Source: Syntrophopropionicum propionicicum_A (GTDB lineage Bacteria; Bacillota; Desulfotomaculia; Desulfotomaculales; Pelotomaculaceae). Taken from it: a stretch of DNA of 64,000 nucleotides. The DNA is taken from contig NZ_JBMGJC010000012.1 of assembly GCF_048984525.1 (NCBI RefSeq), forward strand, positions 1 through 64,000, in the 5' to 3' direction. Within the stretch, counting starts at the first letter, position 1, and every line of letters starts with the position of its first letter. The notes under the pieces are model-generated. The model saw only the letters and a list, made by a program, of their open reading frames with translations. It made no database searches and was not told the origin of the DNA. Made by a program: the position numbers and the translations under genes. Shown here piece after piece: positions 25,384-34,810 of this stretch.

Positions 25384-25833
25384 TTGCGGTCAGTGGTGCA
25401 GAGGGTTGTCCGCGGTTCGGTCAAGGTGGAAGGCAAACTAATAAGTGAAATAGGGCCCGGGCTGGTAGTACTGCTGGGAGTGGGCCGTGGCGACACCGGG
25501 CGCGACGCTGTTTATCTGGCCGATAAAATAGCGCACCTGCGCCTGTTTGAAGATAATGAAGGGAAGATGAACCTCTCCGTTAAAGACACCGGCGGCTGTA
25601 TTCTGGCAGTGTCGCAATTCACCCTTTACGGCGACTGCCGCAAGGGCAGGAGGCCGGGGTTTTCTGACGCCTCACCGCCTGACGAGGCGCGTAATTTATA
25701 TAATATTTTTGTGGATGAGCTGGGAAAGCTGGGTTTAGAGGTAGCCACCGGCTGTTTTCGCGAGCATATGACTGTTGAAATTATCAACGACGGACCGGTT
25801 ACCCTGCTGCTTGACAGCAAAAAAAATATTTAG
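25384..25833 (+). CDS. dtd: D-aminoacyl-tRNA deacylase
   Basis: 149 residues, full length. MRSVVQRV at the start, the active-site SQFTLYGD, and the cross-subunit Gly-cisPro motif (GPVTLLLDS) near the C-terminus. It removes D-amino acids and glycine mischarged on tRNA. TTG start; GGAGGTGAGCGG upstream. Part of the rel transcript. Confidence 0.95.
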   Translation: MRSVVQRVVRGSVKVEGKLISEIGPGLVVLLGVGRGDTGRDAVYLADKIAHLRLFEDNEGKMNLSVKDTGGCILAVSQFTLYGDCRKGRRPGFSDASPPDEARNLYNIFVDELGKLGLEVATGCFREHMTVEIINDGPVTLLLDSKKNI

Positions 25834-25856
25834 TAAACGGAGGTATCTGTTGACCT

Positions 25857-26480
25857 GTGATTTTTCGAGGACTATCAGTAGGCATGATGGATTCAAACTG
25901 TTATATTATCGGCTGTGAGGACACCAAGGAAGGTGTTGTCGTAGATCCCGGCGCGGATGGAAAAAAAATACTGAAAAAGGTGGATGACCTGGGTTTGAAG
26001 ATCACTGCCATCGTCCTTACCCACGGTCATGTTGACCATATCGGGGCCCTGGCGGAGGTCCGTGACGCAACCGGCGCGAAAGTAATGATCCATGCCGAAG
26101 ATGCTGACCAGCTCACCGACGCCGGCAAAAACCTGTCGGCTTACGTTGGAGCCAGACTTTCCACAAAGGCGGCCGACTGCCTGCTGCAGGACAAAGACGA
26201 AATAGAAGTCGGTAAAATAACGCTTGAAGTCATCCATACACCGGGCCATACCAGGGGCGGCATCAGTATAAAATGCGCGCCGGACACCCTTATTACTGGA
26301 GACACCTTATTCGCCGGCTCTGTCGGGCGTTCTGACTTCCCCGGCGGCAGCCACACCCAGCTCATATCGTCAATTAAAAACAAACTGCTTAAATTCCCGG
26401 ACGAGACCAGGGTCTACCCCGGCCACGGCCCCAGTTCAACCATAGGCGAGGAGAAAAAATTCAACCCGTTTCTCAGGTAG
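25857..26480 (+). CDS. MBL-fold metallo-hydrolase, glyoxalase II-like, copy 1
   Basis: 207 residues. The binuclear zinc motif THGHVDHIG, then H in HTPGHTRGG, D in TGDTLF and H in YPGHGPSS complete the metal set. Resembles YqgX-type hydrolases of thioesters. GTG start, with GGAGG 12 nt upstream. The next gene is a close paralogue (most residues identical), so the pair arose by tandem duplication. A terminator separates them. Confidence 0.9.
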   Translation: MIFRGLSVGMMDSNCYIIGCEDTKEGVVVDPGADGKKILKKVDDLGLKITAIVLTHGHVDHIGALAEVRDATGAKVMIHAEDADQLTDAGKNLSAYVGARLSTKAADCLLQDKDEIEVGKITLEVIHTPGHTRGGISIKCAPDTLITGDTLFAGSVGRSDFPGGSHTQLISSIKNKLLKFPDETRVYPGHGPSSTIGEEKKFNPFLR

Positions 26481-26484
26481 AAAC

Positions 26485-26511
26485 AAAGCACCCGTAACAA
26501 GCGGGTGCTTT
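26485..26511 (+). terminator. Terminator of MBL copy 1
   Basis: AAAGCACCCG pairs with CGGGTGCTTTT around TAACAAG, ending in T residues. Confidence 0.8.
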
Positions 26512-26542
26512 TGCGACAGTGGGGACGGTTCTCACTGTCGCA
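26512..26542. repeat. GAACCGTCCCC-family repeat, single unit, TGCGACAG arms
   Basis: TGCGACAGTG, reverse-orientation core GGGACGGTTCT, CACTGTCGCA. The arms differ from those at 17498 but remain fully complementary. Confidence 0.8.
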
Positions 26543-26655
26543 TTCCACTATCATAATTTAAGGTGAAGCCTGGATGTGGTCCGGGATAAAAAATTTTGAC
26601 CGGGAATATTTTTAATGATAAGAAACATTAAGCAAACGGAGGTATCACCAATCCA

Positions 26656-27276
26656 GTGATTTTTCAAACATTATTAGTAGGCATGACGAATTGTTATATC
26701 ATCGGGGATAAGGAAACGAAGGATGGGATTATAGTAGATCCCGGCGCGTACGGGAAGGAAATACTAAAAAAGGTTGAAGAACTGGGCTTAAAAATCACTG
26801 CTATCGTCCTTACCCATGGCCATATTGACCATATTGGGGCTTTGCCGGAGGTCCGGGAAGCGACCGGAGCGAAAGTGATGATCCACGCCGATGATGCCGA
26901 GGAGTTTGCTAAAGCCGGACATTACCTGTCGAATTACCTTGGGACAGTAATTTCCACAAAAGCGGCCGACCGCCTGCTGCAGGACAATGACAAAATAGAA
27001 GTCGGCAAATTAACACTGGAAGTCATCCATACGCCGGGCCATACCAGGGGCGGTATCTGCTTAAAGATAGCGCCGGATAAAGTCCTTACGGGGGACACCC
27101 TTTTCGCCGGCTCTATTGGGCGCTATGATTTTCCCGGCGGGAGCTACGCCCAGATTATAGATTCCATTAAGACCAGGCTGCTTGTATTTCCGCCCGAAAC
27201 ACGCGCCTACCCCGGCCACGGCCCCAGTACAACCATAGGTGAGGAAAAACTCAATAACCCATACCTCATAGATTAA
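26656..27276 (+). CDS. MBL-fold metallo-hydrolase, glyoxalase II-like, copy 2
   Basis: 206 residues, GTG start with GGAGG 13 nt upstream in a sequence context nearly the same as copy 1. All metal ligands are kept (THGHIDHIG, HTPGHTRGG, TGDTLF, YPGHGPS). Differences from copy 1 concentrate in the middle (residues 80-120) and may shift substrate choice. It ends in its own terminator. Confidence 0.9.
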   Translation: MIFQTLLVGMTNCYIIGDKETKDGIIVDPGAYGKEILKKVEELGLKITAIVLTHGHIDHIGALPEVREATGAKVMIHADDAEEFAKAGHYLSNYLGTVISTKAADRLLQDNDKIEVGKLTLEVIHTPGHTRGGICLKIAPDKVLTGDTLFAGSIGRYDFPGGSYAQIIDSIKTRLLVFPPETRAYPGHGPSTTIGEEKLNNPYLID

Positions 27277-27282
27277 ACAAAA

Positions 27283-27307
27283 CACCCGCCGGAGCGGGTG
27301 CTTTAGT
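27283..27307 (+). terminator. Terminator of MBL copy 2
   Basis: CACCCGC, loop CGGA, GCGGGTG followed by CTTTAG. Confidence 0.7.
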
Positions 27308-27310
27308 ATG

Positions 27311-27600
27311 CAGACAAAGTTTCCATGCTGTTGAATCCACTTGGCTCCGTGCTTCGCGTCGAGTAAACTTAGCGCTTGCTTCGGGCTCAATTGGACCGGC
27401 CTCCAACTCGCCGTCCAGGCGATGAAGGCCTTTCGCAGAATACGTTGGGGACATTTCTCGGTTACAGAGACAGTCCCCAAATAGAGATGTGTCCCCTGAC
27501 CGCTGACCTGCTCATCCAATTTCGCATCCTCAGCTTCGCTTAGTTTACTTACGACGCTGTCGCAATGGAGCAGCTGGATTCAACACCATGGACTTTGCAG
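27311..27600. mobile_element. Putative miniature inverted-repeat element
   Basis: The left flank reads CAGACAAAGTTTCCATGCTG then TTGAATCCA; the complement of the right flank reads CAAAGTCCATGG then TGTTGAATCCA. Similarity continues inward through GTAAACT(T)AGCG to ATTGGA, giving imperfect terminal inverted repeats of roughly 75-90 bp around a middle of about 100 bp that contains a degenerate GGGGACATTTCTC string. No transposase is present. The right end runs into the HAD gene, whose last codons come from the element. Confidence 0.5.
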
Positions 27601-28315
27601 GATAAATTTGTAAATTTTCAAGGCAAGCCGGCAGTTCTGCCAGCTTCCCTCTGAAATCAGGCTTCCAGGGGGAATTTCCCCTGTCGACCAGGTTGTCTGT
27701 TGCCAGGTAGGTTTTAATGCCCAGGCTGGAAGCAATAAGATCCGCTTCAGTGTCGTTGCCCACCATCAGGGCCTGTTCCCCGCTGAGCCTCATTTTAGAA
27801 AGGATCTCATCAAAATAGAGGGGGTTCGGTTTGCAGAAGTGGCATTCTTCATAGGATGTTATAAGCTCCCAGGGGGCGCTTTCCACACCTGCCCACCTCA
27901 TGCGTTCAAGAATAGCTTCCTTTGGGAATATCGGGTTTGTGGCCAGCACCAGGCGATACCCGCACCCGGCCAGTTTATCCACTACTTCTTTGGCCGTGGG
28001 ATTTGGCCGGGCGTATGCTTTTAAGTCTTTGTATTCATGGCCGTAAAAATAGTTGAAAACAGGCAGCAAATCCTGAGAAGTACTTCTAACCTTCGGCAAA
28101 AAGTGCTCCATGAAGACTTCCTGGTTGGTCTGAGCGGGGTTTTTGTCCCTGATCATGGCCGAAGTCGCGTGCAGGATAGATTCCTTCATCAGACCGGGTG
28201 GCACTATTTTGCTGAATTTATATGTTAACGCCCTGAAATATTGGCCTAAGAACTCGTCCATATCCATTGGGAGCAGGGTCCCGTCGAGGTCAAAGAAAAC
28301 AGCTTCAATAACTAT
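27545..28315 (-). CDS. HAD-superfamily hydrolase with apparent ATA start
   Basis: About 256 residues. The first HAD motif FFDLDGTLLP lies upstream of the first ATG (28267), so a start there would remove the catalytic Asp. In the same frame the only candidate start behind AGGTAGGTG (7 nt) is ATA at 28315, giving (M)VIEAVFFDLDGTLL. Later motifs: ATNP (motif II), KPNPLYF (III) and GNDTEADL (IV). A phosphatase of small metabolites is likely; substrate unknown. The C-terminal 15-20 residues are encoded by the inverted-repeat element. Confidence 0.8.
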   Translation of the reverse strand: MVIEAVFFDLDGTLLPMDMDEFLGQYFRALTYKFSKIVPPGLMKESILHATSAMIRDKNPAQTNQEVFMEHFLPKVRSTSQDLLPVFNYFYGHEYKDLKAYARPNPTAKEVVDKLAGCGYRLVLATNPIFPKEAILERMRWAGVESAPWELITSYEECHFCKPNPLYFDEILSKMRLSGEQALMVGNDTEADLIASSLGIKTYLATDNLVDRGNSPWKPDFRGKLAELPACLENLQIYPAKSMVLNPAAPLRQRRK

Positions 28316-28452
28316 CTGGTAACACCTACCTGACTTGGAGCAGATGTAAAAAACATATATCTCCGGGTATTTCTATGGGCAAAAACAAAGGTGGATTTTT
28401 TCAAAATGATTAAATAAAAAAGAAACATCCTCTTGTCTCCCCTAAATAAAAA

Positions 28453-28483
28453 TGCGACAGCGAGAACCGTCCCCCTTGTCGCA
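28453..28483. repeat. GAACCGTCCCC-family repeat, single unit
   Basis: TGCGACAGCGAGAACCGTCC, then CCCTTGTCGCA; arms TGCGACA/TGTCGCA. It is located between the HAD and DUF896 genes. Confidence 0.8.
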
Positions 28484-28496
28484 CTTTGCTGCAAAA

Positions 28497-28718
28497 CTAG
28501 TGCTCGGCGCCGCAGTTCGGGCAGCCGCAGGAACTGCCGTGCTTCGCTTTCTGTTTGCAGCCTGATGCCTCCAGCGCGTTAACGACCTGGGAGCGGATAT
28601 CCGCCAGGTAAATTTTACGCAGCCGGCATTGTTCTTCTGTTTCCTCTTCCGTCAGCCCTGCTTCTCTTTTCTTGCGGGCCAGTTCGTTGATCCGGTCGAG
28701 CAGCTCTTTTGTAATAAT
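28497..28718 (-). CDS. DUF896 (YnzC-like) protein with ATT start codon
   Basis: 73 residues: (M)ITKELLDRINELARKKREAGLTEEE...EEQ..LRK.YLADIRSQV..AL is the DUF896 helical hairpin, extended by a Cys-rich tail (GCKQKAKHGSSCGCPNCGAEH) that may bind metal. An in-frame TGA lies two codons upstream of the first ATT, and no ATG, GTG or TTG exists before the conserved start, so translation must begin at ATT (28718), 6 nt after AGAGGTGA. Function of the family is unknown; Bacillus YnzC lies by the SOS gene yneA. Confidence 0.85.
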   Translation of the reverse strand: MITKELLDRINELARKKREAGLTEEETEEQCRLRKIYLADIRSQVVNALEASGCKQKAKHGSSCGCPNCGAEH

Positions 28719-28856
28719 GTCAAATCACCTCTCAGGCAATATTATAACATCCGGGCACGGTTGAATCCAGAGCCCTGCAAACAGGTAACAGGGCGGTTCA
28801 GAGAGCAGTCCCCAGTCACCCTTGTTACATGGAACACAATTTGTATACCTTATGAA

Positions 28857-28885
28857 TTGACAAAAAAGCAAATATTTCATAAAAT
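28857..28885 (+). promoter_or_regulatory. SigA promoter of the hisS-aspS leader
   Basis: TTGACA, 17-bp spacer, TAAAAT. Predicted start near 28892, at the 5' end of the T-box. A weak relic of the GAACCGTCCCC repeat lies upstream at 28795-28830. Confidence 0.85.
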
Positions 28886-28891
28886 GATGGT

Positions 28892-29165
28892 CAGAGTTCT
28901 TCTATCTTTAAAAAGCGATGACCGGGAAGAGTACACGCACTGGTAACGGCAGGGAGGGAAGGCCTTTAGACTGGAAGCCTTCCTCGTAAAAAGGCGTTGA
29001 AAAACACCCGGGAGCGGCCCCCGAAAGCGACAGCGCGAGTAGGCCGGCCCGGCAGCCTCCGTTACAGGCATAAAGGGAAAAAACGTTTTTCCGAAAAAGG
29101 GTGGCACCGCGGGTAGCAATATCCGTCCCTGGCTGTGCTGATGCATGGCCCGGGTTTTTGTTTTT
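28892..29165 (+). promoter_or_regulatory. T-box riboswitch of hisS-aspS
   Basis: The canonical T-box GGGTGGCACCGCGGG lies at 29099-29113. Upstream are GATGA with AAGAGTA (stem I base) and a GGGAGC...CCCGAAAGCGACAGCGCGAGTAGG stretch, split here by the reader into hairpin, candidate specifier and AGTAGG. GAC (Asp) is my preferred specifier, followed by A; a His codon (CAC) also occurs near 28935. A GC-rich strand ending CCCGGGTTTTTG (about 29150-29160) pairs with CCGCGGG as terminator. Uncharged tRNA should allow readthrough into hisS-aspS. Confidence 0.9.
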
Positions 29166-29181
29166 ATAAAGGAGGATTTTA

Positions 29182-30447
29182 ATGCTTACAACACGCCCTC
29201 GGGGCACTAACGACATTATTCCGGGAGAAGTGGAAAAATGGCGCTGGGTAGAAGATCAGTTTTACCGGGTTTGCGCACTCTACGGCTATAACGAGATCAG
29301 GACGCCGGTCTTTGAACATACCGAGCTGTTCCAGCGCGGTGTCGGCGATACAACCGATATAGTAGAGAAGGAAATGTACACCTTTACGGACAGGGGAGAC
29401 CGGAGCATCACTCTCAGGCCTGAAAACACGGCTCCCGCAGTGAGAGCCTACCTGGAAAACAAGCTGTACGCGGGCCCGCAGCCGGTCAAGCTTTTTTACA
29501 GCGGGCCGATGTTCCGCTACGACAGGCCGCAGGCCGGGCGCTTCCGGCAGTTTCACCAGGTGGGGGCGGAGGTTTTCGGCTCTAACGACCCGGCAGTTGA
29601 TTCCGAAGTAATAGCTATGGCGATGGATTTTTACGGCAGGCTGGGCCTTAAGAACCTGGAGCTTCATATCAACAGCGTCGGCTGCCCCGAATGCAGGCCG
29701 CGGCAGCGCCGGGAGCTGAAAAAATATTTTCAGCCTCACCTGGACGTCCTTTGCCGGAACTGCCGGGACAGGTTTGAAAAAAACCCCCTGCGCATACTGG
29801 ACTGCAAAGAGCAGCGCTGCGCGGAAGCCGGCGCGGGCGCCCCGTCGACACTCGACTGCCTGTGCGGTGACTGCGCGGACCATTTCGCGCAGGTTAAAAA
29901 AGGCCTTGACCTTTTAAACATTCCCTATGTCATAAACAGGCGCCTGGTCAGGGGACTGGATTACTACACCCATACCGCGTTTGAGATAATGGCGAAGGAC
30001 ATCGGCGCCCAGAGCTCAATCGGCGGCGGCGGCCGCTATAACGGGCTGATTGAGACCTGCGGCGGGCCTCCCACTCCAGGCGTTGGGTACGCCCTTGGCA
30101 TGGAGCGGATCATCCTGACCATGGAGCGGCAGGGGGTCACTGTAAATACCGCGTTTAAGCCAGCCGTATTTGTGGTCACAGCCGGGACGGAGGCCGCTGA
30201 CACCGCGTACAAACTGCTGTTCAGCCTTCGCTCGGCCGGTATCCCGGCTGACAAGGACTACCTGGGGCGCAGCTTGAAAGCGCAGATGAAATATGCCGGA
30301 AAAACCGGAGCCCGTTTTGTGGTGATAATAGGCGCGGAGGAGCTGGAGCGGGGTTCCGCCCTGGTGCGGGACATGAGCTCGGGCAACCAGGAAACGGTGG
30401 TATTTGAAGATACCGTGGGATACCTGGTACTAAAAAACCAAGCTTAA
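29182..30447 (+). CDS. hisS: Histidine-tRNA ligase
   Basis: 421 residues, class II synthetase. Motif 1 region near TPVFEHTELF, motif 2 FYSGPMFRYDRPQAGRFRQFHQ, the histidine-specific RGLDYYTHTAFE and motif 3 GGRYNGLIE...GVGYALGMERI. C-terminal anticodon-binding domain follows (about 325-421). ATG with AAAGGAGG. First gene of a two-gene operon behind the T-box. Confidence 0.97.
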   Translation: MLTTRPRGTNDIIPGEVEKWRWVEDQFYRVCALYGYNEIRTPVFEHTELFQRGVGDTTDIVEKEMYTFTDRGDRSITLRPENTAPAVRAYLENKLYAGPQPVKLFYSGPMFRYDRPQAGRFRQFHQVGAEVFGSNDPAVDSEVIAMAMDFYGRLGLKNLELHINSVGCPECRPRQRRELKKYFQPHLDVLCRNCRDRFEKNPLRILDCKEQRCAEAGAGAPSTLDCLCGDCADHFAQVKKGLDLLNIPYVINRRLVRGLDYYTHTAFEIMAKDIGAQSSIGGGGRYNGLIETCGGPPTPGVGYALGMERIILTMERQGVTVNTAFKPAVFVVTAGTEAADTAYKLLFSLRSAGIPADKDYLGRSLKAQMKYAGKTGARFVVIIGAEELERGSALVRDMSSGNQETVVFEDTVGYLVLKNQA

Positions 30448-30538
30448 TAACCGCATATTGGGACAGGATGAATTACACTGGCAGCTAATGAAATTTTAAA
30501 AATAAATTCAGGCATTATTTTCGAAGGGGGACAAATTC

Positions 30539-32326
<1,788 letters not shown>

Positions 32327-32365
32327 CCTGATTATGACCGTTGTCCACTGTTCAGCGAGGCGCAC

Positions 32366-32394
32366 TTGTAAATTACCTCGTATTGTGGTAACAT
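32366..32394 (+). promoter_or_regulatory. Probable promoter of 6S RNA
   Basis: TTGTAA, 17-bp spacer, TAACAT; four of six matches in each box, start predicted near 32401. Confidence 0.45.
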
Positions 32395-32400
32395 AAATAT

Positions 32401-32593
32401 AGTCAGATACGCCCTGCTGTGTTCGTGGTCTGCCTTGAAGTTTTGTTCCAACACTTTAGAAAAGGGAGCCCGGACTCTGGATGTGGCTTGCACGCCTCCT
32501 TGGTTGAGGACACATAAATCATTCAGGAGGGCACCCACCTGTGAGAGCAGGTTCAAACTTTTGGTGGTCACGGCATTTGTGGGGTTTTTATAG
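32401..32593 (+). ncRNA. ssrS: Probable 6S RNA
   Basis: A gene-free stretch of about 190 nt just downstream of aspS, the site of bsrA (6S-1) in Bacillus. Ends: CCCTGCTGTGTTCG near the 5' end and CGGCATTTGTGGGG plus T5 at the 3' end. CCCTGC/GTGGGG can close the molecule, and GTTCG and CGGCAT occupy the same places as in E. coli 6S. Inner helices include GCCTCCT/AGGAGGGC and ACCTG/CAGGT. 6S mimics an open promoter and titrates sigma-A polymerase. A covariance search would be decisive. Confidence 0.6.
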
Positions 32594-32744
32594 GGTTTAA
32601 TTTGCAGAGGTTTTCAGTTGGCGTTTAAATCTTAGCCAATGTGAAAACCTTTTAATTTTTTGATTTTGTTAAATTATAATAAAATACCTGCCGTATAAAC
32701 TTATAAATAAAGTTTAGCATAAAGGAAAAGATAATTTCGTGTCA

Positions 32745-32774
32745 TTGACAAAGGGTTTTAAAGAAGATTATAAT
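32745..32774 (+). promoter_or_regulatory. SigA promoter of trxA
   Basis: TTGACA, 18-bp spacer, TATAAT. The leader of about 110 nt contains a hairpin (ATTTCTTA/TAAGAAAT, 32813-32834). Confidence 0.8.
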
Positions 32775-32893
32775 TTGTTTGTACTTAGGTTATTTTTCAT
32801 GGAATTAAAAATATTTCTTATTAATATAAGAAATCTTGAATTTAGCAAATCTTGGTTAGCTCAGATATATAATTTTAGAAAGGGGAGGGTTTT

Positions 32894-33223
32894 TTGGCCA
32901 GCAAAAAAGTTTTTGAAATTAACGATGCTGATTTCCAAAAGGTATTGAGCGAATCAAAAGTACCGATTCTAATTGATTTTTGGGCGGATTGGTGTGGGCC
33001 CTGTAAAATGATCGCCCCCGTTGTGGAAGAAATAGCCGCTCAATTTGAAGGTAAAATTCTGGTAGGCAAGCTGAATGTTGATGCCAACCAAAGCGTGCCG
33101 TCCAGTTTAAAAGTTATAAGCATTCCCACCTTAATACTTTTTAAGGACGGCGCGGAGATCGAACGCTTAATCGGTTATAAAACAAAAGATGAGCTGAGCA
33201 GCTTCATAAGCAATAATTTATAG
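32894..33223 (+). CDS. trxA: Thioredoxin
   Basis: 109 residues, classic thioredoxin fold with the redox site DFWADWCGPCKM, the conserved cis-Pro in ISIPTLILF and a terminal helix. It reduces protein disulfides in the cytoplasm using thioredoxin reductase. TTG start behind GGGGAGGG. Single gene with its own promoter and terminator; AT-rich compared with its neighbours. Confidence 0.95.
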   Translation: MASKKVFEINDADFQKVLSESKVPILIDFWADWCGPCKMIAPVVEEIAAQFEGKILVGKLNVDANQSVPSSLKVISIPTLILFKDGAEIERLIGYKTKDELSSFISNNL

Positions 33224-33233
33224 CATCGCTGCA

Positions 33234-33265
33234 AAAAAGCACGTTTTTAAGCGTGCTTTTTTTTA
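33234..33265 (+). terminator. Terminator of trxA
   Basis: AAAAAAGCACG pairs with CGTGCTTTTTT (loop TTTTTAAG) and ends in a long T-run. Confidence 0.9.
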
Positions 33266-33417
33266 TGGCGCGGCAAGAAGGCCTGGCTAAGGTATTTTAA
33301 TTGCAAAGAACAAGCGTTCGTTATAAAATACAGGTGTGGCGGTTTCATTGTCTTTGACGCAAGAGCAGGCCAAAGGGCCGGTTATTTTAACGGTTTTTTA
33401 ATATTGGAGGTGCTGCG

Positions 33418-34728
33418 GTGAATCTGTTTGAACAGGCTATGGAAAAGAAAATGTTTAAGACCGCGCCGCTGGCTTTGAGGATGAGGCCTAAAACCCTGGA
33501 TGAATTTGAAGAACAGGCCGGGATAGTAGGCAGGGGAACGCTTCTGAGAAAGTCGATTGAAGCGGACAACTTGATGTCCGCTATATTTTTCGGGCCGCCC
33601 GGAACCGGTAAAACCACTCTGGCCAAAATAATTGCCGGCATGACCAAATCCCGTTTTGAAACGATAAACGCCGTTATGGCCGGCGTGGCTGATATCAGGA
33701 GGGTAGTGGAGGAAGCCAGGGGAAGCCGTTCACTTTACGAAGAAAAAACTATCCTTTTTATTGATGAGATCCACCGCTTTAACAAGGCCCAGCAGGACGC
33801 CCTGCTGCCTTACGTGGAAAACGGCCTGATTACCCTGATCGGCTCAACCACCGAAAACCCCATGTTTACCGTAAACCGCCCGCTGCTCTCCCGCTCGCAG
33901 ATTTACCGTTTCGAGCTGCTTTCACCCCAGGCTTTGATCAAGATACTTTTAAAAGCGCTCAAAGACGAGGAAAGGGGTTTAGGCGCCTATCACACCGATG
34001 TTTCCCCGGAGGCGCTGGAACACCTGGCCGGGGTGGCCAACGGGGATGCCAGGTCCGCCCTGAACGCCCTTGAGCTGGCTGTCCTTACCACCCCGCCGGA
34101 TGCCGAAGGGATAAGGCGTGTGTCGCTGGATGTGGCGGAAGAAGCTGTCCAGAAGCGGGTCCTCAAGTATGACCGGGCGGAGGAGCACTATGACGTTATA
34201 TCCGCGTTTATCAAGAGCATGCGGGGTTCCGATCCCCATGCCACGCTGTACTGGCTGGCCAGGATGTTGTATGCCGGGGAAGACCCCGCCTTTATCAGCC
34301 GGCGGATCATGATCCACGCGGCTGAAGACGTCGGCCTGGCGGACCCGCAGGCGCTTGTTGTCGCTGCCGCCGCCGCCCAGGCAGTGGAAAGGATCGGCAT
34401 GCCCGAGGCCAGGATTATCCTTGCCGAAGCCGCTCTTTATATCGCCGCCGCGCCAAAAAGCAACGCGGTGATCAGGGGCATCGGCGCGGCCATGTCGGCT
34501 GTGGAAAAAGATATTGCGGAACCTGTCCCGCCTCATTTAAGGGGAACCGGCTACAAAGGGGCGGCAGCCCTGGGGTCCGGCCGGGGGTACAAATACCCGC
34601 ACGATTACCCGGACAATTATGTCAGACAGGACTACCTGCCCGGCAACATGGCCGGTAAAACATTTTATGAGCCTTCCTCAAACGGGTTCGAAGCGGAAAT
34701 AAAGAAAAATTTAGACAGAAAAAAATAA
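33418..34728 (+). CDS. rarA: Replication-associated recombination ATPase RarA/MgsA
   Basis: 436 residues. AAA+ core with Walker A GPPGTGKTTLA, Walker B ILFIDEIHRFNKAQQDALLP, and sensor GSTTENP; the C-terminal half is the MgsA tetramerisation region (YWLARML.AGEDP.FI.RR......EDVGLADP). It acts at stalled replication forks. GTG start behind GGAGGTGCTGCG. The weak promoter TTGCAA-15-TATAAA precedes it at 33301. Confidence 0.94.
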   Translation: MNLFEQAMEKKMFKTAPLALRMRPKTLDEFEEQAGIVGRGTLLRKSIEADNLMSAIFFGPPGTGKTTLAKIIAGMTKSRFETINAVMAGVADIRRVVEEARGSRSLYEEKTILFIDEIHRFNKAQQDALLPYVENGLITLIGSTTENPMFTVNRPLLSRSQIYRFELLSPQALIKILLKALKDEERGLGAYHTDVSPEALEHLAGVANGDARSALNALELAVLTTPPDAEGIRRVSLDVAEEAVQKRVLKYDRAEEHYDVISAFIKSMRGSDPHATLYWLARMLYAGEDPAFISRRIMIHAAEDVGLADPQALVVAAAAAQAVERIGMPEARIILAEAALYIAAAPKSNAVIRGIGAAMSAVEKDIAEPVPPHLRGTGYKGAAALGSGRGYKYPHDYPDNYVRQDYLPGNMAGKTFYEPSSNGFEAEIKKNLDRKK

Positions 34729-34810
34729 AAATGGTAATGAGCGTTTAAAAAATCAAATACTTTTTTAAATTTTATTGAATTAAATTTTCTCTTATGGGCA
34801 CAATACAATC

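Noticed and set aside
32332..32571. 79-codon minus-strand ORF downstream of aspS
   Set aside because: It overlaps the lik­ely 6S RNA, has no ribosome site and no recognisable domain.
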